DNA of 64,000 bases from Chondrus crispus (Eukaryota > Rhodophyta > Florideophyceae > Gigartinales > Gigartinaceae): the NCBI RefSeq assembly GCF_000350225.1, contig NW_005179373.1, forward strand, positions 124,001 through 188,000, given 5' to 3'. Below, piece by piece: positions 40,413 to 52,120 of the stretch (position 1 is its first letter; each line of letters opens with the position of its first letter). The position numbers were made by a program, and so were the translations under genes. The notes beneath the pieces are model-generated. The model saw only the letters and a list, made by a program, of their open reading frames with translations. It made no database searches and was not told the origin of the DNA.

Positions 40413-42656
40413 ATGTCGCCTCCGTCACCATCCACCCCGCCGGCGCTTGCTCATGCGGCGCCGGCCGACGAAGCTGATGGCGTGCGGCCCGTGCCGCATC
40501 TGCCCCCGTGTCTCGGTGACGCGGGTGGCGTGTCGCCCGCTACAACTTCGCCTTTCCAGAGGACCCGGCCGTCGAGGGAGACCACGCTGTCCGACAACTT
40601 GGGGGGCGTCCCTGGTCGCACGGCTAGCTACCGTGCCGATGGCGGGGGTCGTGCTCCGTGCCCCTCTGCTGGTCCCGTCGCCGCTGCAGGGCTCGTCGAA
40701 CCCGCTGCGAGTGACGCTGTTCAAGCTGTGGCCCCCTTGGTCCTCGGTCCCGCCACGAGGGCGGACGAGTCGGGCCCCACGAGTACCACGTGTTGGTTCG
40801 GCGTTCCTCTGCTGCGGTCCAACCCGCTGCCGCTCAGCGACCTTCAGCATCCGTGGGCTCGCCACGCTCGAGTGGGCGTGACAGTGGGGGAGGTCCTGGC
40901 GAGCCCGTATCTTCGCCCTGACTTGTTGCGCATACGCAAGATCAGCGAGGCCGGCCTCACGGACCAGTCCGCAGTGGCGCTTGCCCGTCTCCTTGCCGAA
41001 GGAGACGGCGTAGCTTACTAGATTCCCGACACCATACGTGGGGATCGAACCTTTGCCTTCGGACTGGAGGAGGTACTGTACGTGGACCGGATGGCGACTT
41101 ACTTGTCCGGGTTCGCCCCGGACCGTCCGCGCCGCTTTGTCCTGGCAAAGATCCTGGGGCTCTACGTGTATCCGCGCCCGTACGCGTACACGAAGCCCCG
41201 GGTCGCGCTGCAGAAATCGGCCGCCACCCTGATGCGACTCCACGGAATCTCCGTGGCTCATCGGGACTGGGCGGCCTGCAGGGGATCGTCTGAAGAGGAC
41301 GGTCGCGTCTTCGCGTCTTCCACCTTCGAGCAGGGGCTTTCCCCCGGTGACTTCCCCGCGCTCCCGAGGACGGTTCACGACACGTTCCCTTCGCTCGAGA
41401 TACACCCCCTGCTTCCGTTCGTACTGAAACATTTCGGATATGCCGCCGTGGACCCGAGCCATCCCGCTCGCTCCCTCCTGCTCGATAGCTGTGAGAAAGA
41501 GTGGACATGGTCGATTGGTAGCGCCCTTATGGCCGAAGTCGGCGGGCACCATCGGGTGTTTGTTCATCCCAACGAGACGGTGTCGTATCTGTCCCTGTCT
41601 CGCCTCGCGTCCAACTTCCCCCCTGTCCCGCCCCATCCGCTCGAGCGAGATCCGGCGGCCGCACCCTGGACGCTCCAGGGTGTCCTATCTCTGATGACGC
41701 GAGCGTCCGAGGTGAGTGAGCGTCACTACCGCTACTGGCTGGACTTTGCGACGGGCACACGAAGCCCTTTCCTCTTGTACGACGCAAGAATGGACGCCTT
41801 CGCGTCTCGTGCGGCAGTGTCCCCAGAATCGGCCGGGGCGAGGGGGAGGCGTGGCGGCGTCGGTTCCGGGCCGAGGCGGAACCGCGGTAAGCGTTATCGA
41901 GATCTAGATGCTGTAGCACCGATCCCTCTCATGACGGGTGCACACCCGTTTCATTCCAGTCCCCCTCGTGGGGCGGACGAGCGAACAGTTCCGCCCGTCT
42001 CGCGGGGAACAGTCCTCCCCGTGCCGCCTCTGAACGACTTCGCGGTCGCTGCTCCTTCAGGAGTGGCAGTTCGAGACCTCTCCCTGACGAAGGAGGACGT
42101 CACATCTGTACCCGAACTCGCGCGTGCATTGGGGCACGCCAGGGACCGGACTTGGGTCGTGGGGGATCTCCTCTCGACGCTGGTGAGCTGGTTCTTAACG
42201 CGAAGTAGCGAGACTCGCCGTCTCGGCGGTGAGCTGGACGCGGCGTCCATTTCGGTGCAGCGGTTGCAACGCGAACTTGCGTCGGCGCGGGATGCTTCTC
42301 ACCGTCAAACCAGCGCGTACGAACGCGCCGTCGCGGACCGCGATCGGTACCGTCAAGAGAGAGATGGATTGCGGGCTGCTCGGGCCTCTACTGCGCACGA
42401 GGCTGTCCGCCAGCCACGCAGATGGCCCGATCCGTATGCCGTTCCGGGGGCCGGTCCCCTCGTGCCGTATTGTTCGAGGGCAGCTTCGGTCCCCGCTCGC
42501 GGAGGCGCCTCGTATCAGAGGGTCTCCATGCCCACTGTCGAGGAGCTCGCGGAGGGCCCGCCGCGGAACGCCGACGTTCCGCGTCACCCCGGGTATTGTC
42601 CCCCGGGGTCGTTCGACCATGGCTGTAAGGACCGTAGCCACGATATCGGCCGTTGA
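40413..42656 (+). pseudogene. Antisense ORF of the chromovirus (about 748 codons, one stop)
   Basis: ATG 40413 opens a frame that reads to TGA at 42654-42656, interrupted only by TAG at 41019-41021. It runs opposite to gag-pol, between pol and the 3' LTR. The N-terminal 150 residues are Pro/Ala-rich. The middle (MATYLSGFAPDRPRRFVLAK; HPLLPFVLKHFGYAAVDPSH) looks globular. A coiled coil lies near the end (SVQRLQRELASARDASHRQT). I recognise no domain. The first gag segment has a similar layout (disordered part plus coiled coil), but I see no sequence match. A decayed copy at 569-1496, next to an LTR of the same family, shows it belongs to the family. Antisense ORFs in this position are known from plant Ty3/gypsy families such as Grande. 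One promoter candidate is the adjacent LTR. Confidence 0.8.
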
Positions 42657-44311
42657 GGCGGTCCGGGTCATCACCAGGGACGTCGTGTGCCATTCGTAAA
42701 GATGTTTGCCTTTGTTGCCTTCGTCCCCGTCCGCTCGGTGCGGCGGGTACTGTCCTACTCCTCTTTCAATTTTTTTCTTTCCTCGTACCGACTCGCGGCC
42801 TCCCAACACAGCATGCCACCCAGAGCTGGTGGTGCTCGCTGCCCGCGCGTGGCTGCGTGCGCGACGACTAAGCGTTCCGCAGCCATGGTGTAGTCCGGGT
42901 CAGGGATCACGGAAGACCACCACTGCCTCGCCCTTGCGGGCATGACGTCAGGGGAAGGGAGCGTTAGCGCGGGGCGGTCGGTACTGCCCCTCGCCGCCCT
43001 GACGTATGTGTACCTGCCCCTCGCCGTCGTTAACGAGAGCGCTACACGTCCTGCCCCGAAGGGTCTGGTCTTCTTGGAGGCGGGAGCGAAGTAAGAGCGC
43101 TCGTGGGTCGTGGGCAGCGCGGTTGCCTGTCATTCCCGTCGTCCCGTGAAATATCCGGCGCACCCGCGGCCCCACTCTGATCAGTGGGTCTGTGATCAGT
43201 GGGCACTGATCACAGACCGGCGAGGAGTGTCGTACAACATCGCCCTTGCTGTAAAATTTGACAAAATTTTAGATTCCAAATTTTTAGCAAATGAAGTCCG
43301 CGTGGAAGCGCCTGGGCCTCGCAAGCTCGGCCCGCGGCGCTCCCCGAGGACTTTTTCCGGCGCTCCTCGCGCTCCGTCTTCCTTACTCACCCCTTCCTAC
43401 ACCGACTTCCCTTTTTTATGCGTCGATCCCGTCCGCCGCCGTGCTCTCGTTCGAGATCAGAGGCGGAAGGCGGAAGTCTTCGCTGTAGCGGAAGGGGCCC
43501 CCGTCACCACAGGGAATCGAGGCGGTTGTCGATAATGACTCGTAGTTGAAAAGGGAGGGTGTTGCGCTCTTCCTGACGGGAGTGTCCTTGTGCGTAGACG
43601 CAGACTTCGCGATCCGCGCGTGTCTCCCACCTGTAGAGGGGTTGTGACGACGTAATACTCGCTCGTCGGGGTTCGTCCCGGTATTCAATTGGCACCGAGG
43701 TTGTGAATACATCCTTGTCTTTTCTCTGTGCCATCTCCCCTGTCTCTCGTGCCTCCTAGGGGCTTCGGGCGAGATCGCTCCTCCTTGAAGATCTGTCTGT
43801 TCGCGTCTGTGCGGCGAGCCGTGTGCCCCTTATCGATATGAGGGTGTCGCCTTCCTTACGGCTCAGAGGGCCGTTTCCCTTTTCGTTCTCCTCGTCGGTT
43901 CGAGGGTCGACTTGCGTAAGGCCGCACGTACTGCCCTCTCCTCTCTGCCTCTTGCCGGCGGCGGTTGCGATCCCTGTCCTGTATTTGGGGTGCTGATACG
44001 TGTCGACGTCTTCGTGGGTTCTCGTAAGAGCTGGGATCTCCTCGGGACACTTCTGCTTTCGTATGCTACCCCCTGTCTCTAACCGCGGGCGAGTCGAGAT
44101 TAATCGTGACAGAGCGCGAGCGCTTGTGGTTGCGTGCTGGCGTCGTCGCTCCCTCTGGCACTGGCTCTGTCCGTTAATACGTCTTGACGTCGGGCGTCGT
44201 CCGATTGCGCGACATTCCGATGAGAGCAGCTGTCCTTCCACGCCTCTCTTTCCGGTCTGCTCGTGCAGCCTGACGTTTTGTTCCGCGAAGGAGCGGTTGA
44301 GGGCCCCCTCC
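42657..44311. other. Spacer between antisense ORF and pol end
   Basis: The two coding units converge here. A minus-strand frame at 44241-43756 is open and Arg/Ser-rich but unrecognised. A hairpin with 15-bp perfect arms and a two-base loop lies at 43187-43218 (GGTCTGTGATCAGTG/CACTGATCACAGACC), next to a weaker one, CCCACT/AGTGGG, at 43171-43188. 44320-44340 holds a perfect inverted repeat around GTGAACGTCCGCGTTCAC. Confidence 0.5.
43187..43218. repeat. 15-bp perfect hairpin inside the chromovirus
   Basis: GGTCTGTGATCAGTG (43187-43201) pairs perfectly with CACTGATCACAGACC (43204-43218), with two bases between. It lies in the convergent spacer, where a transcription end for either unit could be expected. 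Confidence 0.85.
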
Positions 44312-47300
44312 TCAAGCGTGAACGTCCGCGTTCACGTTTGAGTTGAGGTCCATGGCGGTGTGTCTCCGGAGGCGTTGGGCGTAACGAGACACCAACTCCT
44401 CCGGGACGTGAGTCCGTGCAGTCCAGGTGGGCGTGTCGTAATCTGCCCACTTGATGAGGAACTCGATCTTTGCGTCTTCCATATCTCGGTGCTTCAGTAG
44501 TCGCTCAACAGCGTACTGTGTTCCCTCTCTGACCTTGTCGGCAAGGTCAGCTGGGGTTGTTGTGCTCCCCCGTGGCGCGTCCGTCGGCGGTGGCGCGTAC
44601 ACGCAGCGATCTGCGGAGACCCGCTCAGTGACCCCATCACGATCGATCGTGATGGTTCGGCGGTCGTTCGCGAGGACACGGTAGGGTCCAACCGCCGGGG
44701 ACGCGAGCTTGTTCGATGTCCTCCGCCCATCGGTGGGGTTGAGGTATACGTACTCTCCGGGACGGAGTCGCGAATTGATCCGGCGTATGCGCTTATCGAA
44801 GTCGCGCTTGTAGCGAGCCTGCGTCCGACGCAGGCTCCCGTAGGCCTTCTGGATTGCCGAGTCCAAGGTCTTGAGGAACTCGGCGCGTTCGTTCCCTCTG
44901 TCGGCAGAGAGCGCGTCACCGTCAGCTCGTCGAAGCGAGAACTCCGGCGGTGGCCTGCTGAGCACGAGCTCGAACGGCGTCGTGCCGGTTGTGCGGTGTA
45001 CGTGGGAGTTATACGCATACGTAAGCGGCCCCACGTACACGTCCCAGTCATCTTGATGCTCGCCTACTTAGTTGCGTAGCATCGCAGCGATCGTTCGGTT
45101 GTGTCGCTCGACTTGCCCGTTCGTCTAGGGGTGGTACACCGATGTGTACATATTAGTAATCCCCAGAACACGGCACGTGCTGCGGAAGAACTTGGCCTTA
45201 AACTGCGGTCCGTTATCCGACAGCAACGTGCGCGGGACGCCGTACTTAAACACCCACGATTTGTAGAACGCAACTGCGACGGTGTATGCGGTTATCGTGC
45301 GGAGCGCAACGACTTGTGTCAGCTTACTGAAGCGGTCCGTAATCACGAGCAGGATCCGTTTTCCTGACTTCGTCTTGGGGAGCGGCCCCAAGATGTCGAT
45401 TGCGAGGCTCTCGAGGGGCCTCATAGCTGGAAACAATCTCAATCGGTTGAGATGTTTCCTCAGCTTGACCCGGTTCATCGCGCAGGTTCGACACCCTCGC
45501 ACTGTGGCTGCGACGTCTGCAGCCAGGTGGGGCCAGTAGTACTTGCGTCGAAGTGCGTAGTACATACGATTCTAACCCGGGTGCCCCGCGATGGCCGGGT
45601 TGTGGCACAGGCGAAGGAGTCTGGCGCGGAGCGTCCGAGGCACTACCACCTGTACGGTATCAGGATCGAAGGAGTGTCTCTGTTTGAGCACCCCTTGGTG
45701 GTCCTCGAAGGATGCGGAGTCTCGCGACTCGGACTGTCGTGCCAAAACGGTTTGGCAGAAGTCATCCACGCGTTGCTCCTCGGCTATCTCCTCTATCGTA
45801 AGAGGGGCCGGAAGGTCGTCCTGCGGTGGGGCGACCGGGGAGTCGAGCGCGCCAGCCTCGGGGTCTTCGGCGCGCTGGATGTCGGCGGCGTCGAACTCGT
45901 CGTTCTCCTCCCAAAACGAATTGGGTCCTTGGAGAGCGGGGGCTTCGTCGTCTCCTCGCGGTTCGTTGCGCGTCCGTACGCGCGACCTTGTTCGGGCTTC
46001 GGCTTGCTTCCGTGTCGTTACGAAGACATGTACGGCCTGATGATCACAGCTCGCGGTACAAGCATGGTCCGCGAGCTCGTTCGATACGTCTCGAACTGTC
46101 GTGCCCTCGTCGAAAGTGGGTATGTCGTCATCCACCTCGACGGTGGGGCGAGGGTCATCGGCGACCTTCGGCGACACGAGTCGTGACAGGGCATCGGGCA
46201 CCTGATGCACGCGTCCGGGGCGGTACTGAATGGTGAAATCGTATTCAGCCAGACGTAGCCGCCACCGGGTGAGTCTTCCGGAACTCTCGGTGAGAGACAT
46301 GAGCCATCGAAGGGCGTCATAGTCCGTCCGTACGGTGAACTTCGTGCCTTCTACGAACGGCCGTAGTTGCGGACGGCCCACACTACGGCGAAGCACTCGA
46401 GTTCGGTAGCGCTGTAGTTGCGCTCACTATCGGACAGTGAGTACGACCAATACCCCACGGGGCGCCAGTCGTTCGGCTCTTCGTGCTCCTGAAGTAAGGC
46501 GCAGCCGAGTTGGTAGGCACTCGCGTCGGCGTCTATCATGTACGGACGACCGCGCCGTGGCAACGCGAGGATCGGCGGAGCGATCATGCACTTCTTAAGG
46601 TTCTCGAACGCCTGAAGTTGCAGCTCTGTGTGGTTGTAGAAATCGGGATCCGAATCCTTGCGCGTCATGTCGGTCAGAGAACGCGCAATCTTAGCAAACC
46701 CCTTAACGAATCGGCGGTATACGTTACACGCCCCGAGGAACGAGCGCACTTGCGTCAACGTCCTCGCGAACGTGAACGTCTTGAAAGCGTCGGCCGCCGT
46801 ATCATCCACGCTCAACTTGCCTGGGGAGATGACGTGCCCCAGGTAGTGCACCTTTGGTCGGAAGAAGCTGCACTTCTTGAGCTTAAGGGAGATACCGGAA
46901 CTCCGCAGTAAGCTCAAGACGGTATCGAGATGCCTCGCGTGTTCTCCGTGCGTACGGGAGAACACGATCACGTCGTCGAGATAGACGAGGCATATTTGCC
47001 ATCGGACTCCGGAGAGTATTATGTCGAGCGCACGTTGGAAGGTGGCCGGTGCCCCTTTGAGTCCAAAAGGCATGCGCAAGTGGCAAAACGTGCCCATGTG
47101 CGTCGTAAACGTGGTCTTATCCCGGTCTTCCGGAGCGACCGGGATCTGCCAATAACCGTAATTGCAGTCCAACGTGGTGAAGACGGCTGCATCTCCTAAC
47201 GAGTCGATGCAGTCGTCCATCCGTGGCGGCGGATACGAATCCGCTGCGGTCTTCGCGTTGAGACGCTGGTAGTCCACGCAGAACCAAAGAGAGCCGTCTT

Positions 47301-48890
47301 TCTTCGGTACGAGCACCACGGGGGACGCCCACTCGGTGCTCGCGGGTTCGATAACCCCTGCGTTCAACATCTTGTTGACCTCCTTCGCGACCATTTCGCG
47401 CATGGCCGGGACCTTCCCATAGGGCATGGAACGAATCGGTTTCGTTCCCGGTTCGAGGGGAATGCGGTGCTCCGTGGCTGGGATCGTTCCAAGCGCACCG
47501 CTCTACAGACTCGAGTGCTTACGGAGCATCTCGAGTACGTGGCCACGGAGCTTTTCATCGTCGATGTATGACAGGTCGATCTCTTTTTCCCAATCCATCG
47601 GTGGATTTTCGGGACCCTTTTGCTGGTGGAGTACAGTACCCCTCGCCGTCGGTTGGCATAAAGGTGCCCGTTCGTCCGGGTCGACCACCCTGCCCTCGGC
47701 GGTGGTCTTATCGTCGGAGTTGGATCGGCCAACTCCTACCCCACCGACTTGATCGGTCAAGTCGGTCAGTTGTAGCTCGTGCGCGATCCTCTCGGCGACC
47801 TTACCTTTGGGAGTGAGGATCGCGAGGAGGTTGCGCTTCGCGTATCCCACGACGGTGTGCTTCGGAAGCCTCCTTTCTCGTCGTGAGAAATTCGCGACGA
47901 TGACGTCGAAGGTCTGATTCGGTAGGACCTCCGCGACGCCATTCGTCAGCCTCACTCCATGTCGGTGTTGGAGTGAGGACTTGGGTTCCAGAAACACAAG
48001 GCCCCTCCCCGCGGTTGTCACACGCACGCGGGCTTGTGACATCGCGGGGATGGTAACCCAGCGGGCGATTCGGATCGCTTGTGGGGCCTCTTCGCGTACG
48101 TCTGGCCGACCCGTGTGTCGCCCGTGTCGCCTGGTAGGGGGAGTCGACACCCCCTTTCCGTCGACGATGGCGACGGAACCGCCTTGGCGTAGCTCCATTT
48201 GTTGGGCTTCGATGTCGATACATCGCACGTGCGTATCGATGAAGGCCGTGCCGAGGAGGACCGGCACGGCGAGCTGGTCCGCAACTACGAACGGAATTCG
48301 GAACACCGTATTCCTCAACCGCACGGCCAGGCGGACGACGGCCGAAAGCTGGAGGGGGTTGCTATTCGCGCCTGCCAGTTGTGGCAGAGGTGCGTCGTGC
48401 ACGACGTAACGCGTCCAATCGGGGGAAGGTCGGCCTTCCTCACCAGATTATACCCGGAGCACGTATCAACGGCGATCGTGCGGGGTCTAAATGCGATTCC
48501 CTCTGTGGCTATCGAGCCGAGGACTTTGTAAATCTTCGACGTCATAAGGCAAATGACGCCGTCGACAACCTTCAGGGCGGCCTTATCGGTGAGGTCGTTC
48601 CGCCGGGGCCTTCGATTTCGGTGCTGGCCCCGCTTGCGTTTCCTTCTCCCCCTTTCTTGGGGCGTCCGCGGATCAGTGACGCCCCCCGGCTTATCCGAGT
48701 CCGTACGACACGAACCCTTCTCCGGCGACCTTAGGCTCGCGGGAGTCAGGGGGTTGACGAAATCTTTTCGGTCGTCGTTGCCCCCGTCGCCATTGTTACG
48801 CCTCACCGGTACGTCGGCTGTCCCGGTGTCTTGTCCTTGTAACGTCGGGCCTTCGGAGGCCTCGACGTTCGCTCCCTCCTGTATCGGCAT
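44312..48890 (-). pseudogene. pol: Chromovirus pol (protease, RT, RNase H, integrase, chromodomain)
   Basis: Order on the minus strand is as follows. The aspartic protease reads VDTCSGYN at its active site (near 48470) where the family has DTG/DSG, and VPVLLGTAFID follows. Reverse transcriptase has FCVDYQRLN, PFGLKGAPATFQ and the YLDD box (near 46975). RNase H follows. Integrase has an HHCC region ending in CRTCAMNR, the acidic residues in AIDILGP and LLSDNGPQF, and GQVE. A C-terminal chromodomain (YAVERLLKHRD; FLIKWADY) is the mark of chromoviruses, which target histone-marked chromatin. Breaks are a frame change near 48400, TAG at 47503-47505, a frame change near 46360, TAG at 45572-45574, TAG at 45125-45127 and TAA at 45068-45070. 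It ends at TGA 44312-44314. Confidence 0.9.
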
Positions 48891-49030
48891 TACAGGAGCT
48901 TCCGTGCTCGCCTCCGGTAGCGGGGGATGTATTATCGGACAATACCCCCCGTGTCCTTGGCGAGCACGCCGGGTCGGGTCTAGTTCGTGGGGAAAAGACG
49001 GCTCACGCGACCGCGTGTACGTAACCGTCT

Positions 49031-51601
49031 TTACCCTTTTTTCGAACTACCCGTGCTATCGGAGCTAACCTCCTGGCTATCGACGGCCAGGTCTTCCTCT
49101 GGTAGCCGGCCGCGTGGGTCGGGACGATTCCCCCACTGCGGCTGGGCGGCCTTGGCGAAGTACTCCGGTACTTCCGGGCCTTGACCTGCGGCGTCCGGTC
49201 GTCGCAGGATATGGGGGACGAAGCGAGTCGGCTCTCCTTCGTGACCCTCCGTGGGTAGAGGGTACGGATCCTCTACCCAGTCTTGTAGGTACATTATCGC
49301 ATTTTGTACCTGTTGGGGTAACCGAGAACGGTCTTGGTTCCCTCTCTGCTCTTGTCGGGGGTACCTTGTGTCCGCCTGCCGGTAGGCGGGTCGATCCCGA
49401 CGATCGACTTCGTTACGACGGTACCCGCCTCCCCGGGGGGCGAAGCGTGTGCCCCCACCCGATCTGTTCGGGAAACCTTGACGCGGGGGACGGCCCTCGC
49501 CCGCCGCTTGCCGGAGGAGATTACGCGCACTGGGGCGCGTCTCCATCTGGTAGCGGTAGTTCCTGTACGCCGTGAACATTCGTTGTTCCGGGGACAGGAA
49601 CGGGCACGCGTACATGGCATGCCCGTACGTACGGCATAGCCAGCACACGTACGCGCTGCCGTCCGTTGAGGCGAAGGTCGCCGCGTGCGGCGCCTCCTCA
49701 TCGGTGAGGAGGGGCACGCGAGGCGCTTCGCCTCCTGCATCTCGGTTCGATATGTCGAGCTCTGCGACCCGGGGGTCCGTACACCTCGCCACTCTTGGAG
49801 TGACCGCGAACGCGGTCGCGTAACTCGATGTCGTTCCGGTCGACCTCTGTGAGGGGGGTCGACCCCCTACTGGCCCTGCTCCTTGCGTAATGAGGACAGG
49901 GTCGGCCTGCCACTCATCCTCCCCGACATGGAGGGTAGAGGCGGGCGACCTTGTTGCCGTGGACTTCGTAGTCCTGCCAGCCCTCCCTGCCGGTTTCGAA
50001 TCCGGCAGATGTAAACCACGCCGAGCGCGGTACGTTGTACCCTCCGCCGTGGCGATTCGGCGGATGGTCGGAAGATCGGTCTTCTGACTGCCTGGCAGCC
50101 TTTGCACAGTTTCGGATACTGCGGCACGGGTTGCCGGTGCAAGTCCCCGCACGAAGTAGTGCGCGAGGGACTGTTCGGAGAAGACTACCGTGCATCGGAA
50201 CGCGGCAGTCTCGAGTCGGTCAGCAAACGTGTTTTCCGTCTCATGCGATTGCTGTCGCGACGTAGCGACAGCGTCGTACGCTTCACCTAACACGTCGTCC
50301 GTAAGGTAGCGTTTCAAGAATTGATTCACGAGCCCCGGCCAGCTCACGTTGTCATGGAGCTGGCCGGCGCAGAGGCCACGCATCGTATAACTCGTATACA
50401 GGCGCTCCGCGTCGCGCTCGAGGAAGTGCGCGAGGACTCGTACCGCAACACCTTCGGTCAGGTGTTGCGAGTTGAAGGTGATTCGGATATCTTTCAAGAA
50501 CGGCAGCAGCTGGATCGGGTCGGTACCGTCGAAGCTGCGCATCGTGGGACGGATCCCACGACAGCGTTGGACGTACTTCGCGATCCGTCCCGCGTCACCC
50601 GAGGTAACGAGCCTCGAGGTGTTATCCAAGCGGTACATACGATAGTCAGCAACGGCGCTGAACTCTTGGATCATCGTATGTACCGGCTCGAGCCCTGTTT
50701 CAGCGGGACCCAGCGTGCCGAAGGAGGTAACCGGTAGCGTACGGACGTCTACCGGACCTGGATGCTCGGCTTAACTCGCCGGCGGGTACCCGCCCCAGCG
50801 GGGACCGACGGAGAACATCGGTTCTCCGGATCCGCGGGCGGCTCCTCCACTGTCCTGTTCGTCCGCGTACGATACGCGGTCCACTTGCCGCCTACTTCCG
50901 GCGATAGGCGGCAAGGCTTGGGTCCTCAGACGCGAAGTTCGCGTCTATCGGAGAACGGCTTCCTTCTGCAGTCCGACTGGTAGCGGCACCAGTCGGACGC
51001 CAACCGTCGGGGGCGGCGGCGCTCGGAGGTACGGTACCACCGGGCCTCTCGAGGGGGCACCGGGTAGCCCTTCGGCCATGGTACGTTCCATGCCACGAGC
51101 ACGCCGACGAGTGGCGTTGAGCTCAGCGGAGAGGTGCACGAACGCACCCAATTGCTCTGCGGACGGAGAGGTTCGGTCCTCGGGTCGTCTCACGGAGGTC
51201 GGCCTCTCAGGGCGACCTTGCCCGGACGGTCCGGGCGAGGCGAAACGGGAGTCTTCGACGAGCACTATACGCGAGTGTAACTCGTCGATCAGTGCTCGGA
51301 GATTCTCTAAGGACTGCGTCACTCTATCGAACCTCCCTTCACGCAGGGAGCGGAGTTCGGCCATACATCGAGTGTATACATGGTCCGATACATCGATCCG
51401 AAGGGAAGTACGGACTTCCTCGATGTATTCGGCTATGCGTTCGAACATCGCCGCCGCTCTTTCCTCGGAGGATCCGAGCGACGGTTCGCGGTCACGAGGA
51501 CCTGCGTCGCCGTCGCCCGACGGGGCGGATGGGGACTGCACAGCGGCCGGACTCAGATCCGCCGCTTCGGAGCGGATCGAGGGCTCAAACTCTTGGCTCA
51601 T
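49031..51601 (-). pseudogene. gag: Chromovirus gag, interrupted by one TAG
   Basis: ATG at 51601 opens a frame to TAA at 49031-49033 with a single in-frame TAG at 50945-50947. The first part has a Ser/Pro-rich start and a helical region (ERIAEYIEEVRTSLRIDVSD). The second part has the capsid-like region (FLKDIRITFNSQHLTEGVAV; VNQFLKRYLTDDVLGEAYDA). One zinc knuckle of the C-x2-C-x4-H-x4-C type follows (CWLCRTYGHAMYAC, near 49640), then a basic Arg/Gly-rich tail. Gag packages the element RNA in particles. The pol reading frame begins about 140 bases downstream, in another frame. Confidence 0.88.
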
Positions 51602-51662
51602 CTCGACGCGATCGGTTCGCGGAGGGAAGCGGAAGTCTTCTCGGAGATCGGACTCCAGGGTC

Positions 51663-51680
51663 TTCTAGGTCGGGAGACCA
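51663..51680 (-). other. Putative primer-binding site
   Basis: On the minus strand TGGTCTCCCGACCTAGAA starts one base inside the 5' LTR end (...GCTACA). Position and the TGG start fit pairing with a tRNA 3' CCA end. I cannot name the tRNA. Confidence 0.55.
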
Positions 51681-51681
51681 C

Positions 51682-51818
51682 TGTAGCATAAACACCCCGC
51701 GGAGAGGGGTGTATGCGTCCAGTCCTATAGACCTCGGATCGCCGAGAACGGGATGAAGCACCCCGCACACACGGAACCGGGCGCGGGCCCTGGTAGCAGT
51801 TTGGTAGAGCGCGGTCGG
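51682..51818 (-). repeat. 5' LTR fragment of the chromovirus
   Basis: 137 bases match 39478-39615 with five substitutions and one indel, including the terminal hairpin 51692-51712. The match stops abruptly at 51818 and AT-rich unrelated sequence follows. Most of the LTR, including any promoter, is lost. Confidence 0.9.
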
Positions 51819-52120
51819 AACAGTGATTGGTTATTAAAAAGATTTTTCCTTCTTAAAAAGAACTGCGTTTGAATATTGCCTAAGCCGAATTTAAGCCTAT
51901 TTATGGCTTTTATACACAGGTCGCCAATTCGGGAAAGTATATTTATTCTTTGCGCACTGCAGCAAAGTGTGTAATTTTTGTGAAACTGTAAAATTCACGG
52001 TTTCAAAGAGTGAATAATTCCTTGGAGTCATGATGTAGATCAATCTCCTCTACCTTTATGTCGATGAACTACAGATTCGACAATCTTGACCCATGAAGTG
52101 CGGAGGCAATGTCGCAGAAA
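51819..52120. other. AT-rich spacer, no gene
   Basis: Composition changes sharply from the GC-rich retroelement to AT-rich sequence. No ORF or repeat is defended. Confidence 0.5.

Larger units (their letters stand above)
39478..51818 (-). mobile_element. Ty3/gypsy chromovirus with an opposite-strand ORF
   Basis: Direct repeats of 137-138 bp (39478-39615 and 51682-51818) bound 12.3 kb. They differ at five bases and one indel. Read on the minus strand the order is: truncated 5' LTR, primer-binding site, gag, protease, reverse transcriptase, RNase H, integrase with chromodomain, then a long ORF on the plus strand, then the 3' LTR. The right copy of the LTR is cut at 51818 and only its inner end survives, so the sense promoter is missing. 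Stops and frameshifts break every sense gene. I describe it as an old, inactive copy. No target-site duplication can be tested because one outer end is lost. Confidence 0.9.

Noticed and set aside
40425..41636. 403-codon minus-strand ORF opposite the chromovirus antisense ORF
   Set aside because: It mirrors the plus-strand ORF, which is the frame conserved in the second copy at 569-1496.
41019..50947. TAG as a reassigned sense codon
   Set aside because: The intact NSF gene ends with TAG, and the retroelement also has frameshifts and a TAA, so ordinary decay is simpler.
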